Notes under the pieces: generated by a model
The model's database searches: none
What the model was told of the DNA's origin: nothing
The model's input: only the letters and a program-made list of their open reading frames with translations
Made by a program: the position numbers and the translations under genes
Origin: Martinezella calliandrae
Lineage (GTDB): Bacteria > Pseudomonadota > Alphaproteobacteria > Rhizobiales > Rhizobiaceae
Direction: 5' to 3'
NCBI RefSeq assembly: GCF_030272695.1
Contig: NZ_JARFYN010000041.1
Span: forward strand, 1-59,907
DNA length: 59,907 nucleotides
Shown here: positions 16,153 to 24,896 of the stretch, piece after piece
Numbering within the stretch: position 1 is the stretch's first letter
Layout of the letters: every line of letters begins with the position of its first letter

Positions 16153-16998
16153 TCACGTCCCAAGAAGAAGTTTCTTGCCCGCTCTCGAAATCCAGGAGCC
16201 TTCGTTTTCATTCGGCGAAAGGTTACCGGTCTTCAGAAGCTTATAGGAATCTGCATACCAGCGGCTGTCCGGATAGTTGTGGCCGAGAACGGCAGCTGCC
16301 GTCTGCGCCTCCTGAACGATGCCCATGGCGTAGTAGGCTTCAACCAAGCGCGCCAGCGCCTCTTCGATCTGATTCGTCGTCGGATATTGCTCGACGACAA
16401 TACGGAAGCGGGCGATGGCTGCAAGGTAATCCTTACGCTCGAGATAGTAGCGCCCGATCTGCATTTCCTTGCCGGCGAGCTGGTCGCGGGCAAAACGAAT
16501 CTTGGTCTGAGCGTCGCTGACATATTGCGAGTTCGGATAGTTGTTGACGACCTTCGACATCGCGTCGATCGTCTGCTGCGCGGCGCGCTGATCCTGGGTT
16601 ACGTCGACGATCTGCTTGGCATAGGACGAACCGACGAGATACTGAACGTAGGCGGCATCTTCGGAGCCGGGATACTGCTTGAGATAGCTGTTGCCCGTCT
16701 GGACGGCCTCATCGTAGGCGCCGGTGCGATATTTGACGAAGGTGCTCATCACCAGCGCCTTGCGTGCCCATTCGGAGAAGGGCTGCTGCTGGTTGATGGC
16801 GTCGAACTTCTTGCCGGCTTCGGTCATATTGCCGGCTTTGATGTTGGCTAGGCCCTGATTGTAGAGGGTTTCCGGTGGATCGGTCTCGACGCCGAGCTTG
16901 GTGATGTCGATATCCTTGTCCGTATTGCAACCCGTTACCACCGCACCGGTACCGGCCAGGAGAAGCGAGACGAGCAAAGCCCGTGTTGTAATCTTCAT
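16153..16998 (-). CDS. bamD: Outer membrane assembly lipoprotein BamD
   Basis: BamD is the essential lipoprotein of the BAM complex that inserts beta-barrels into the outer membrane. The start at 16998 (MKITTRALLVSLLLAG) gives a lipoprotein signal with lipobox VTGC. An upstream in-frame ATG at 17022 would only add eight residues before it. The mature part consists of TPR repeats (YNQGLANIKAGNMTEAGKKF, then SEDAAYVQYLVGSSYAKQI). With about 281 residues it fits the family. It lies between lpxC and recN as in related genomes; a strong terminator separates it from lpxC, so it likely has its own promoter in 17000-17250. Confidence 0.94.
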   Translation of the reverse strand: MKITTRALLVSLLLAGTGAVVTGCNTDKDIDITKLGVETDPPETLYNQGLANIKAGNMTEAGKKFDAINQQQPFSEWARKALVMSTFVKYRTGAYDEAVQTGNSYLKQYPGSEDAAYVQYLVGSSYAKQIVDVTQDQRAAQQTIDAMSKVVNNYPNSQYVSDAQTKIRFARDQLAGKEMQIGRYYLERKDYLAAIARFRIVVEQYPTTNQIEEALARLVEAYYAMGIVQEAQTAAAVLGHNYPDSRWYADSYKLLKTGNLSPNENEGSWISRAGKKLLLGT

Positions 16999-17253
16999 GC
17001 TTTCAGACCCTGCAAAACCCATCGGATGACTGTCCCACTAGCCGTTGTTGCGGAAACGGCGTTCTTTCGCTGGCGTTTCTAGCCGCAAAAGCACCATCAG
17101 AGCAACGCAATGATGATGCATTAACGCATTTTTGTGGCAAAGACTGCGCGAATGCAGGCTTTGACCGCTGTATTGACAAGAGATTTCGCTTGCAGCCTGC
17201 TCTAATGCGACGCTCAGCACCCGCCTTGAAGCACCGTTAGCGAATCTCCTGTC

Positions 17254-17284
17254 AAAAAAAGAGCCGCCCCCTTTCGGGGGCGGC
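17254..17284 (-). terminator. Rho-independent terminator of lpxC
   Basis: Read on the minus strand, GCCGCCCCC pairs perfectly with GGGGGCGGC over a GAAA tetraloop, followed by TC and seven consecutive T. It starts 26 bp after the lpxC stop. This is one of the strongest terminators in the window and marks the end of the ftsZ-side dcw transcription. Confidence 0.92.
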
Positions 17285-17310
17285 CACTTAGCCACCTGGG
17301 TTCCTGGAGG

Positions 17311-18267
17311 TCATGCAGACCAGGGGGCGAATTCGGGAGCGCTGACGGCAACGAATTCGCGGCTATGCGCACGCTGCCGCGGTGCGGAAGTCTCAACGAC
17401 ATCGTAGGCAGACGGATCGCTCAACAGAGCCTTCAACGCATTGGCATTCATGCGGTGACCGCCGCGATAGGAGCGGTAGCAGCCGATGAACTGTGCGCCC
17501 GCCAGCGCCAGATCGCCAACGGCATCCAGTGTCTTGTGGCGGACGAATTCGTCCTTGGCGTAACGCAACCCCTCGACATTGATCACCGTGTTGTCGTCGG
17601 AGATGACGACGGAATTTTCCAGCGAAGAGCCAAGCGCGTGCCCGGAAGCCCAGAGACGTTCGACATCACGCATGAAGCCAAAGGTGCGAGCGCGCGCCAG
17701 CTCGGTCTTGAACGTCTTGGCAGTCAGATCGCCTTCCCACTTCTGCCGGCCGATCAGAGGGCTTTCAAAGTCGATCTCGACTTCGAAGCGCGTTCCGTCA
17801 TAGGGGCGGAATTCGCACCAGGAGCCGCCAGCGTCGATTCGCACAGGCTTGGTGACGCGGATGTAACGGCGCTTAACGCCGAGCGAAACGATACCGACCT
17901 GCTCGATTGCTTCGATAAAGGGATAAGCGCTGCCGTCCATGATCGGCATTTCCGCGCCGGATACTTCGACGATGACATTGTCCAGGCCGATCGCGTAGAT
18001 CGCCGCCATGACGTGCTCGACGGTAGCGACGGAGCGCGCCGGCGAGAAGCCGAGAACCGTGCAGAGATCGGTATTGCCCACCTGCGAGGAAACTGCGCGC
18101 AGTTCGGTCACGTCGCCGTTGTCGTGCATGCGCTGGAAGATCACACCCGCACCGGCTTCAGCCGGATAGAGCGTGATCGACACATTGGCGCCGGAGTGAA
18201 CGCCGATACCCGAAAGTGTTACAGGGTTCGCAATGGTGGTTTGAAAACCCAGCAATCCGATTGCCAT
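17311..18267 (-). CDS. lpxC: UDP-3-O-acyl-N-acetylglucosamine deacetylase
   Basis: LpxC performs the committed step of lipid A synthesis: zinc-dependent deacetylation in the cytosol. The 318 residues carry all catalytic features: zinc ligands H85 (SVATVEHVMAA), H244 and D248 (FVRHKTLDAVGDL), the general base E84 and the oxyanion histidine H271 (YRGGHRMNA). TLSGIGVHSG (17-26) is the usual opening. It lies downstream of ftsZ on the same strand but behind a terminator and a 330-bp gap, so it is probably transcribed from its own promoter. Confidence 0.97.
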   Translation of the reverse strand: MAIGLLGFQTTIANPVTLSGIGVHSGANVSITLYPAEAGAGVIFQRMHDNGDVTELRAVSSQVGNTDLCTVLGFSPARSVATVEHVMAAIYAIGLDNVIVEVSGAEMPIMDGSAYPFIEAIEQVGIVSLGVKRRYIRVTKPVRIDAGGSWCEFRPYDGTRFEVEIDFESPLIGRQKWEGDLTAKTFKTELARARTFGFMRDVERLWASGHALGSSLENSVVISDDNTVINVEGLRYAKDEFVRHKTLDAVGDLALAGAQFIGCYRSYRGGHRMNANALKALLSDPSAYDVVETSAPRQRAHSREFVAVSAPEFAPWSA

Positions 18268-18520
18268 ATAAATTCTGCCTTCGTCTATCTGTCCCAGAAC
18301 AGGCGGTCATCTTCGGACCCTTGCCCTCCCTGCTGGTTCAGTCTGTTTTCTACTCTGCGAATTCACATGCAACAGTTGTTGAATGTGATTCCACAGGTTC
18401 GCTTGCTACTTACATACGCGCCAGGGCATCGCATTCCAAATCACTGTTTCTTTCGCTTTGTTACGAAAGCAGACAATTGAATTTGCTGCGTTATTTTAGA
18501 ATTAAAGACAGGCCGAAAAT
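18268..18520. promoter_or_regulatory. Upstream region of lpxC
   Basis: An AT-richer stretch of about 250 bp between the ftsZ terminator and lpxC, with no gene. The lpxC ribosome site is GAAGG, 9 nt before the ATG. An imperfect palindrome around CAACAGTTGTTG (18369-18380) is the only symmetrical motif. I could not choose a single promoter. Confidence 0.4.
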
Positions 18521-18556
18521 AAAGAAATCCGGGGCCGATGAGCCCCGGATTCTTTG
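18521..18556 (-). terminator. Rho-independent terminator of ftsZ
   Basis: On the minus strand AATCCGGGGC (18551-18542) pairs perfectly with GCCCCGGATT (18535-18526) over a 6-nt loop, followed by TCTTTATTTT. It begins about 45 bp past the ftsZ stop and fits an intrinsic terminator. Confidence 0.9.
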
Positions 18557-18597
18557 AACATGGTTAGTATCCTATTAATAGGATGATCTAAATGAGA

Positions 18598-20355
18598 TCA
18601 GTTCGACTGGCGGCGCAGGAACGCCGGGATTTCGAGCTGGTCGTCTTCTTGGTTCGCCATCCGCGCCTGCGGAACTTGACGGCCCTGCTCATCGAGCTGG
18701 CCACGACGCGGTGCGTAGAGGCTAGCTTCCGGCGACAGCGGACGGCGCTGCTGCGACGCGGCGTTCGGAGCCGAAGCCGTCATGTCGTTGAAAGCCGGAT
18801 CCTCATCGCGACGACCGAGCGAATTGGTGATTCGCTTCAGCAGCCCCATCGGACCGCGCTCTTCCGAAGCCTGTGCGGCAACCGGCTGAGCACGATGCTC
18901 CATTTCGGCCTTAACGACCGGCGGGAAATCCTCGACCTTCGGCATGCGGATCTGCTCAGGCGCCTGCCGGATGATCGGCTCCTGCCGGACCGGCTGCTGC
19001 ATCTGCGCGGGGGCCGGCTGATGTTGCATCACCGGCTGCTGGTGCATGACCGGAGCCGGCTGATGCTGAACCGGAGCCTGACGCATCGGCTGTGCCTCGG
19101 GTGCGCCTGCGAAAATGCGGCTCTGCGGACGGAAGGTCTCTTCCTGAGCGACGGGCTGCTGCTGCATGGCCGGCTGCTGCTGGCGGGCGATCTGGAATTC
19201 CAGCTCACGCTCCATTTCGGCTTCCGACATACGGATGGTCTGGGCGATCGGATCGACGGCGGCCTTCGGTGCCTGCGCGACATGGGCAGGCTGAGCTGCG
19301 GCCGCTGCCGGAGCAACGGCCGCGGAGGGACGGACAGCCGGCTTTGCGACCGGACGGAATTCCATCGCCTTGTCGGCGGCTTCGTTCATTGCGCGATCGA
19401 TGCCGGTTGCAACAACGGACACGCGGATGATGCCTTCCAGCGATTCGTCGAAGGTGGCGCCGAGGATGATGTTGGCGTCCGGATCGACTTCTTCGCGAAT
19501 GCGGGTCGCAGCTTCGTCGACTTCGAACAGGGTAAGGTCGCGCCCGCCGGTGATCGAGATCAGCAGGCCCTGCGCACCCTTCATCGAGGTTTCGTCGAGC
19601 AGCGGGTTGGCTATAGCAGCTTCAGCAGCCTGCATTGCACGGCCCTGGCCGGAAGCCTCGCCCGTACCCATCATAGCGCGGCCCATTTCGCGCATGACCG
19701 AACGGACGTCGGCGAAGTCGAGGTTGATCAGACCTTCCTTCACCATCAGATCGGTGATGCAGGCAACGCCCGAATAGAGAACCTGGTCGGCCATCGAGAA
19801 GGCGTCTGCGAAGGTCGTCTTGTCGTTGGCGATACGGAACAGGTTCTGGTTCGGAATGACGATCAGCGTGTCGACCGACTTCTGCAGCTCCTGGATGCCC
19901 ATTTCGGCGAGCCGCATGCGGCGACCGCCTTCGAAATGGAACGGCTTGGTAACAACGCCGACGGTCAGGATGCCCTTGTTGCGAGCGGCCTGTGCGACGA
20001 CCGGCGCAGCACCCGTGCCCGTGCCGCCGCCCATGCCGGCGGTGACGAAGCACATGTGGGTACCGTTCAGGTGATCGATGATCTCGTCGATGCACTCTTC
20101 AGCGGCTGCGCGACCGACTTCCGGCTGCGAGCCGGCGCCGAGGCCTTCCGTGACATTGACGCCGAGCTGGATGATCCGCTCCGCCTTCGTCATCGTCAAA
20201 GCCTGTGCGTCCGTATTGGCGACGACGAAATCGACGCCCTGCAAGCCTGCCGTGATCATGTTGTTGACGGCATTGCCGCCACCACCACCGACACCGAACA
20301 CGGTGATCCGCGGCTTCAGCTCGGTGATATCTGGCTTATGCAGCTTGATAGTCAT
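18598..20355 (-). CDS. ftsZ: Cell division protein FtsZ
   Basis: The tubulin-like GTPase that polymerises into the division ring. GTPase core about 1-320, with the tubulin signature GGGTGTG at 109-115 and the N-terminal GVGGGGGNAVNNM at 21-33. A very long glutamine/proline/alanine-rich linker (about 325-570) makes the protein 585 residues, compared with under 400 in E. coli. Long linkers are typical of Rhizobiales. The extreme C-terminus DDQLEIPAFLRRQSN is the conserved peptide that binds FtsA and other partners. A GAAGGAACGGGTACC leader before the ATG carries the ribosome site. It follows ftsA by 110 bp and ends at its own terminator. Confidence 0.98.
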   Translation of the reverse strand: MTIKLHKPDITELKPRITVFGVGGGGGNAVNNMITAGLQGVDFVVANTDAQALTMTKAERIIQLGVNVTEGLGAGSQPEVGRAAAEECIDEIIDHLNGTHMCFVTAGMGGGTGTGAAPVVAQAARNKGILTVGVVTKPFHFEGGRRMRLAEMGIQELQKSVDTLIVIPNQNLFRIANDKTTFADAFSMADQVLYSGVACITDLMVKEGLINLDFADVRSVMREMGRAMMGTGEASGQGRAMQAAEAAIANPLLDETSMKGAQGLLISITGGRDLTLFEVDEAATRIREEVDPDANIILGATFDESLEGIIRVSVVATGIDRAMNEAADKAMEFRPVAKPAVRPSAAVAPAAAAAQPAHVAQAPKAAVDPIAQTIRMSEAEMERELEFQIARQQQPAMQQQPVAQEETFRPQSRIFAGAPEAQPMRQAPVQHQPAPVMHQQPVMQHQPAPAQMQQPVRQEPIIRQAPEQIRMPKVEDFPPVVKAEMEHRAQPVAAQASEERGPMGLLKRITNSLGRRDEDPAFNDMTASAPNAASQQRRPLSPEASLYAPRRGQLDEQGRQVPQARMANQEDDQLEIPAFLRRQSN

Positions 20356-20465
20356 GGTACCCGTTCCTTCTCTTTATGGCCGCATCGCCACGCCGGCCAA
20401 TTCACTATATTTCACTCGCCTGACCCCTGCCCGGAAAGCGCTTGCCGCGATCCGGGATCAGGCAC

Positions 20466-21797
20466 TCAGAAACTCTCCTTCAGCCATTGGCCAACGCGGC
20501 CGATGCGGCTGTTGTTACCCCCAAGCGACGAGAGCAGGCCGCTGCCCGTCGCATGTGTCTCCATGTCCGCAACCTGCGGATAGATCATCAGTCCGACCGC
20601 CGTTGAAAAGGCGGGCCCCTTGGCTGCCGTCGGCAAGCCGGACACGCCCATCGGGCGGCCGATACGCACGTTGCGGGCAAGGATGCGCCGCGCCACGTCC
20701 GGCAGGCCGGTCAACTGGCTTGCGCCACCCGTCAAAACCACGCGCTTGCCGACGATCGGGCTGAAACCCGAGCGCTGGATGCGATCACGAATGAGCTCCA
20801 GCGTTTCCTCTATGCGAGCCTTGACGATGCGCGACACAAGCGCCCTCGGCACCTGGGTCGGCTGGTCGCGTTCGTCCTCGCCGATCGGCGGGATGGAAAT
20901 CAGCTCGCGCTCTTCCGAGGAATTGGCGAGCGCGGACGCATGGACTACCTTCAGGCGCTCGGCATCCTCGATGCGGGTCGAAAGACCGCGGGCCAAGTCC
21001 GTGGTCACGTGATGACCGCCAAGGCTAACGGCGTCTGTGTGCACAAGCTTGCCTTCGGCAAAGACCGAGATCGTCGTCGTGCCGCCGCCCATATCGATCG
21101 CGGCGCAGCCGAGTTCGACTTCGTCGTCGACGAGAGCGGCAAGACCGCTGGCATAGGGTGTCGCAACCATACCTTCGACGGAGAGATGCGCACGATTGAT
21201 GCAGAGCTCGAGATTGCGAAGGGCTGCGCGCTCCGCGGTGACCACATGCATGTCGACGCCGAGCGAGTCGCCGAACATGGCAAGCGGATCGCGAATGCCG
21301 CGCTCACCGTCAAGCGAGTAACCGGTCGCGAGCGAGTGCAGCACGGCCCGATCCTGGCGCAACGATTGCTGGCAGGCGGCGGCGAGCACCTTCTTCAGAT
21401 CGTTGGCCTCGACTTCCTGACCGCCCAGATCGATCGTGGCCGTGTAGATGTCGCTGCCGAGACGGCCCGCGGAAACATTGACGATCAGGCTGTCGACGGT
21501 AAGGCCAGCCATGCGCTCGGCGGCATCGACCGAGAGACGAACGACGTTTTCCAATGCGTCGAGGTCGGCGATCACACCGGTCTTGATGCCACGTGAACGC
21601 TGATGGCCGATGCCAATGATCTCGATATTATGCGTGCGGTTCGGCAAAACCTGGCTTTCTTCGCGCGGCGTCAGCCGGCCGATCATGCAGACGACCTTCG
21701 TCGAACCGATGTCGAGGACCGATACGATGTGCGACCGCTTGGATGACAGCGGCTTTAGGCGCGGCAGACCGAAATGGGACGAACTGAATAAGCTCAT
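20466..21797 (-). CDS. ftsA: Cell division protein FtsA
   Basis: FtsA is the actin-like ATPase that tethers FtsZ to the membrane. At 443 residues it is slightly longer than E. coli FtsA. The phosphate-1 motif DIGSTKVVCMIG lies at 29-40, the second ATPase motif is DMGGGTTTISVF, and VVLTGGASQLTGLPDVARRI is the adenosine motif. The C-terminal amphipathic helix NSRIGRVGQWLKESF is the membrane-targeting sequence. Its start overlaps the ftsQ stop by 4 nt (ATGA), so the two are translationally coupled. Confidence 0.97.
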   Translation of the reverse strand: MSLFSSSHFGLPRLKPLSSKRSHIVSVLDIGSTKVVCMIGRLTPREESQVLPNRTHNIEIIGIGHQRSRGIKTGVIADLDALENVVRLSVDAAERMAGLTVDSLIVNVSAGRLGSDIYTATIDLGGQEVEANDLKKVLAAACQQSLRQDRAVLHSLATGYSLDGERGIRDPLAMFGDSLGVDMHVVTAERAALRNLELCINRAHLSVEGMVATPYASGLAALVDDEVELGCAAIDMGGGTTTISVFAEGKLVHTDAVSLGGHHVTTDLARGLSTRIEDAERLKVVHASALANSSEERELISIPPIGEDERDQPTQVPRALVSRIVKARIEETLELIRDRIQRSGFSPIVGKRVVLTGGASQLTGLPDVARRILARNVRIGRPMGVSGLPTAAKGPAFSTAVGLMIYPQVADMETHATGSGLLSSLGGNNSRIGRVGQWLKESF

Positions 21798-22726
21798 GTA
21801 TCCTGCCCTGCTTTCTTCAAAGCCTTGGTTCTTGCATCCAACGCCGCCTGGCGGCGAAGCGCTGCATCCGGTGTCAATTCAATAGCGGTACGGTCATCGA
21901 GGCGAAGATCGACGGCGGCGACATCGCGCTGCAGCAGGTTCTCGTCCTTGTCGAGCTTGGTAAGCCGTGCGAGCGCGCCATCAATGTTGTTTTCCGGCAA
22001 TTTGATGATCACGCCATTGTCGAGATAGAGATCCCAACGGCGACCGGCGACACGCACATACGCCTTCACACGGCCGCGAACATCCGGCCAGTTGGCAAAC
22101 TCGTCATCGATCGACGCTGCTGCAGTTTCGGCATCACGGCCGACGAACAGCGGCAGCTTGGCGAATTTGTTGTCGCGCAGCGGCGCAATGACGCTGCCAT
22201 CCTTCTCAATCAGCGACAGTTCCGCGCCGTGCTGCCAGATGGCATAGGCCTTGCGCTCCGTAAGCTTCACCTCGACCGTCTTCGGATAGACCTTGCGGAC
22301 TTCGACGTTTTGCACCCAGGGCAGGCTCGCGATCTTCTGGCGAGCCGCATCGGCATCGAGCGCCACAAGCGACGTGGTGCCATCAAGACCGAGAAGCTGC
22401 AGGATTTCGATTTCTGAGGTCTGATCATTGCCCGAGACTTTCACGTCTTCGATGGCAAAGCCAGCAGCCGTTGTCGTTGCCTGCGCCACGTCCTGGGTAT
22501 GACCGCCGATTGACATGCCATAGAGGCCCGTCGCAGCCAGGAGGGCGAGAGCGCAAACCGTGCCTGTGTGAGCCGGAATGTTGACGCGCCCGGAGCCGAG
22601 GCTCACCAGGAAACGCACGATACGACGCATTGGCCGCGGCAGCACGAACGCATCCTCGACATCGTCGATCGCGAGCGGGACGCGGTGGCGGGACCGCCTC
22701 ATATATTTGACCGTCAGCGCAAACAA
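21794..22726 (-). CDS. ftsQ: Cell division protein FtsQ (TTG start)
   Basis: FtsQ is the bitopic divisome protein that links early and late division proteins. I place the start at the TTG at 22726 because GGAGGA (22733-22738) lies 6 nt upstream and the N-terminus becomes LFALTVKYMRRSRHR, the usual basic cytoplasmic tail. Next come one membrane segment (about 54-72), a POTRA domain (about 88-158, starting FAIEDVKVSGNDQTSE) and the beta domain. It has 310 residues. The frame overlaps the 3' end of ddl by 13 bp and the start of ftsA by 4 bp, so ddl-ftsQ-ftsA form one coupled unit. Confidence 0.94.
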   Translation of the reverse strand: MFALTVKYMRRSRHRVPLAIDDVEDAFVLPRPMRRIVRFLVSLGSGRVNIPAHTGTVCALALLAATGLYGMSIGGHTQDVAQATTTAAGFAIEDVKVSGNDQTSEIEILQLLGLDGTTSLVALDADAARQKIASLPWVQNVEVRKVYPKTVEVKLTERKAYAIWQHGAELSLIEKDGSVIAPLRDNKFAKLPLFVGRDAETAAASIDDEFANWPDVRGRVKAYVRVAGRRWDLYLDNGVIIKLPENNIDGALARLTKLDKDENLLQRDVAAVDLRLDDRTAIELTPDAALRRQAALDARTKALKKAGQDT

Positions 22727-23640
22727 GACGCGTCCTCCACCATCCACCGGAGAAATTCGCCAAAGGAGTAGCCGGCATGAGCGGCCATTTCAGGCACCAA
22801 CGAGGTAGGCGTCATGCCGGGCTGGGTGTTGATTTCCAACCAGATAAGCTCGCCCTCTTCGGAAAAGCGATCGTCATAACGGAAGTCAGATCGACTGACG
22901 CCACGGCAGCCGATAGCTTGATGCGCCCTTAACGCTAATATTTGTATCTTTTGGTAAAGATTCGGTGAAATTTTAGCAGGGATGACGTGTTTTGATCCGC
23001 CCTCTGCATATTTGGAATCGTAGTCGTAGAAGCTATGCCCCTGCGGCACGATCTCGGTTACGCCGAGCGCCTTATCGCCCATGACGCCGCACGTCAGCTC
23101 TCGGCCATGGATATAACGCTCGACCATCACCTCGTCGCCATAGCGCCACTCTGAAGAGGCGATGATCTGTGGCGGATGCGCCTGACCTTCCTTGACGATC
23201 ACGACACCGAAGCTCGAACCTTCCCGCACCGGCTTCACCACGTAGGGCGGCCGCATCGGGTGCTCGCCGAGAATGGCAAAACGGCTCATCACACGCGAAT
23301 CAGCCACTGGAATGCCGGCGCCATCGGCCACCTTCTTGGCACGCGACTTGTCCATCGCGAGCGCCGACGCAAGCACGCCGGAATGAGTGTAGGGGATCTC
23401 GAGGTATTCAAGGATACCCTGGATGGTGCCGTCTTCGCCGAAAGGTCCGTGCAGAGCATTGAAAACGACATCCGGCTTCAGATCGGCAAGGCGCTGGGAC
23501 ACGTCGCGGCCCGCGTCAATGCGCGTGACTTGGAAACCCTCGGACTCCAGAGCATTGGCGCATGCTTTTCCCGAAGACAGGCTAACCGGCCTCTCCGAGG
23601 AAAATCCGCCCATAAGGACAGCCACATGCTTGCCACCCAT
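22714..23640 (-). CDS. ddl: D-alanine--D-alanine ligase
   Basis: Ddl joins two D-alanines for the pentapeptide of peptidoglycan, using an ATP-grasp fold in the cytosol. Start at 23640 (MGGKHVAVLMGGFSSER) is supported by a GGGGG ribosome site and by the normal N-terminal pattern; in-frame ATGs up to 23691 lie further upstream. HGPFGEDGTIQG (64-75), KPVREGSSFGV (136-146) and the metal-binding WLEINTQPGMTPTSLVPEMA near the end are diagnostic. It is 308 residues, normal for the family. It heads the ddl-ftsQ-ftsA-ftsZ block and is cut off from murB by the aqpZ/MFS pair, so its own promoter in 23641-23880 is expected. Confidence 0.96.
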   Translation of the reverse strand: MGGKHVAVLMGGFSSERPVSLSSGKACANALESEGFQVTRIDAGRDVSQRLADLKPDVVFNALHGPFGEDGTIQGILEYLEIPYTHSGVLASALAMDKSRAKKVADGAGIPVADSRVMSRFAILGEHPMRPPYVVKPVREGSSFGVVIVKEGQAHPPQIIASSEWRYGDEVMVERYIHGRELTCGVMGDKALGVTEIVPQGHSFYDYDSKYAEGGSKHVIPAKISPNLYQKIQILALRAHQAIGCRGVSRSDFRYDDRFSEEGELIWLEINTQPGMTPTSLVPEMAAHAGYSFGEFLRWMVEDASCLR

Positions 23641-23737
23641 CAATACCCCCATTTCACCCAGTTCGATCGACGCCTCTGGACCGCTAAGCAACGATTCTCG
23701 CTACGTCTTTTGCGGCTCCATTAGAACTACATTAAGG

Positions 23738-23752
23738 TTAATGAAGCGTTTA
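23738..23752 (-). promoter_or_regulatory. Near-consensus CtrA-type box upstream of ddl-ftsQ-ftsA-ftsZ
   Basis: On the minus strand the motif reads TAAA - CGCTTCA - TTAA followed by CC, i.e. 7 of 8 defined bases of TTAA-N7-TTAA plus the CC extension often seen in rhizobia. It lies about 100 bp upstream of ddl in the only gap that can hold a promoter for the ddl-ftsZ block. CtrA control of division genes is known in alphaproteobacteria; binding here is inferred. Confidence 0.35.
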
Positions 23753-23880
23753 CTTTCGTTAACTTCCGACGGCTTTCACCGACATCGGTTTCTTCGAATC
23801 AAATCGGCTTGAAGAATTCTGCCATTGGAATCAGAGAGTTGCTACTTTTGAATATCGATCTTTAGAAATTTTTAAACAAA

Positions 23881-23916
23881 TGGGCCCGCGCCGGGGTGTT
23901 CGGTGCGGGCCTTCCT
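23881..23916 (-). terminator. Terminator-like hairpin after aqpZ
   Basis: On the minus strand AGGCCCGCACCG and CCGGCGCGGGCC form a GC-rich stem with one mismatch, closing over AACACC and followed by CATTTGTTTAAAAATTT. It starts about 20 bp past the aqpZ stop and separates aqpZ from ddl. Confidence 0.7.
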
Positions 23917-23936
23917 AAGGCTATTTCGACCCTCAA

Positions 23937-24623
23937 TCAGTCGCGATCGCCGAGAAGTTTCCAAACGAGGCCACCAAGTGCAGCACCGACGATCGGGGCC
24001 ACCCAGAACAGCCATAACTGCTGCAGCGCCCACCCCCCGACGAACAATGCCTGGCCGGTGGAGCGGGCCGGATTGACCGACGTATTGGTGATCGGGATCG
24101 AAATCAGGTGGATAAGCGTCAGCGCGAGGCCGATGGCGATCGGCGCGAACCCAGCCGGTACCCTCGCGCTGGTCGAACCGAGAATCACGATCAGGAAAAA
24201 CAGCGTCAGCACGATTTCGGCAATCAGTGCCGATACCATCGAATAGCCGCCTGGCGAATGCTCGCCGTAGCCGTTGGCGGCAAAATTGCCAAGTTGGAAA
24301 TCAGCCTTGCCGCTGGCGATCAGGTAAAGCACCGCCGCGGCGGCGATTGCGCCTGCGACCTGGGCAATGACGTAGAAAATGAGCTGCGAAGCGGGCAAGC
24401 GACCCGCAACCGTCAGACCGACTGAAACAGCCGGATTGAAATGGCCGCCCGACACACCCCCGACCGCAAAGGCCATGGTGAGCACCGTCAACCCGAACGC
24501 GAAAGCAACACCTAGAAAACCGATACCGAGGTTCGGGAACGCTGCCGCAAAGATTGCACTGCCGCAGCCACCGAACACGAGCCAGAATGTTCCAAGAAAT
24601 TCTGCAATAAGTTTTTTCTGCAT
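23937..24623 (-). CDS. aqpZ: Aquaporin Z (MIP family)
   Basis: A six-helix inner-membrane water channel. Both pore NPA motifs are present: HFNPAVSVG (61-69) and SVNPARSTG (182-190), with the arginine of the selectivity filter directly after the second. The N-terminus MQKKLIAEFLGTFWLVFGGC is typical for AqpZ, and the length of 228 residues is normal. The gene sits between murB and ddl, inside what is otherwise a continuous dcw cluster, on the same strand but ended by its own terminator. Whether it shares promoters with wall genes is not visible. Confidence 0.95.
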   Translation of the reverse strand: MQKKLIAEFLGTFWLVFGGCGSAIFAAAFPNLGIGFLGVAFAFGLTVLTMAFAVGGVSGGHFNPAVSVGLTVAGRLPASQLIFYVIAQVAGAIAAAAVLYLIASGKADFQLGNFAANGYGEHSPGGYSMVSALIAEIVLTLFFLIVILGSTSARVPAGFAPIAIGLALTLIHLISIPITNTSVNPARSTGQALFVGGWALQQLWLFWVAPIVGAALGGLVWKLLGDRD

Positions 24624-24896
24624 AAAAGCTTCTCCTCAGCCCTCAACCAGAGCGGTAGTCAGCCATTTATGAAAAAAAGATTCCGGTCAAGGTTCGCCGG
24701 ACAAACGCCCTTCAAAACAGCAAACGTTCGCTCAATCGCTCTCCAATCGATCGCTCTCCAGTCGACGAATGCGGCAACAGATTAGCACGCATTTATTGCT
24801 TTCTTGCGTTTCGAACGTTTGCGCCGAACGAAAATTGCGCTAAGGACACGCGTTACCCGCTAAGTTAACCTTGGCAAATTCTAAATCGGTAGGACC
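24624..24896. promoter_or_regulatory. Divergent promoter region between aqpZ and the MFS gene
   Basis: About 270 bp without a gene. It contains a 15-bp tandem duplication, ATCGCTCTCCAATCG (24735-24749) followed by ATCGCTCTCCAGTCG (24750-24764), 14 of 15 identical. No promoter could be chosen with confidence. Confidence 0.4.

Noticed and set aside
17227..17295. The strong palindrome after lpxC as a possible repeat or attachment site
   Set aside because: A GAAA tetraloop with seven T on the lpxC strand explains it fully as a terminator.
18592..20583. A 663-codon plus-strand open frame covering ftsZ
   Set aside because: It is antisense to an unmistakable ftsZ, has a histidine/arginine/aspartate-rich composition typical of antisense frames in GC-rich DNA, and no domain.
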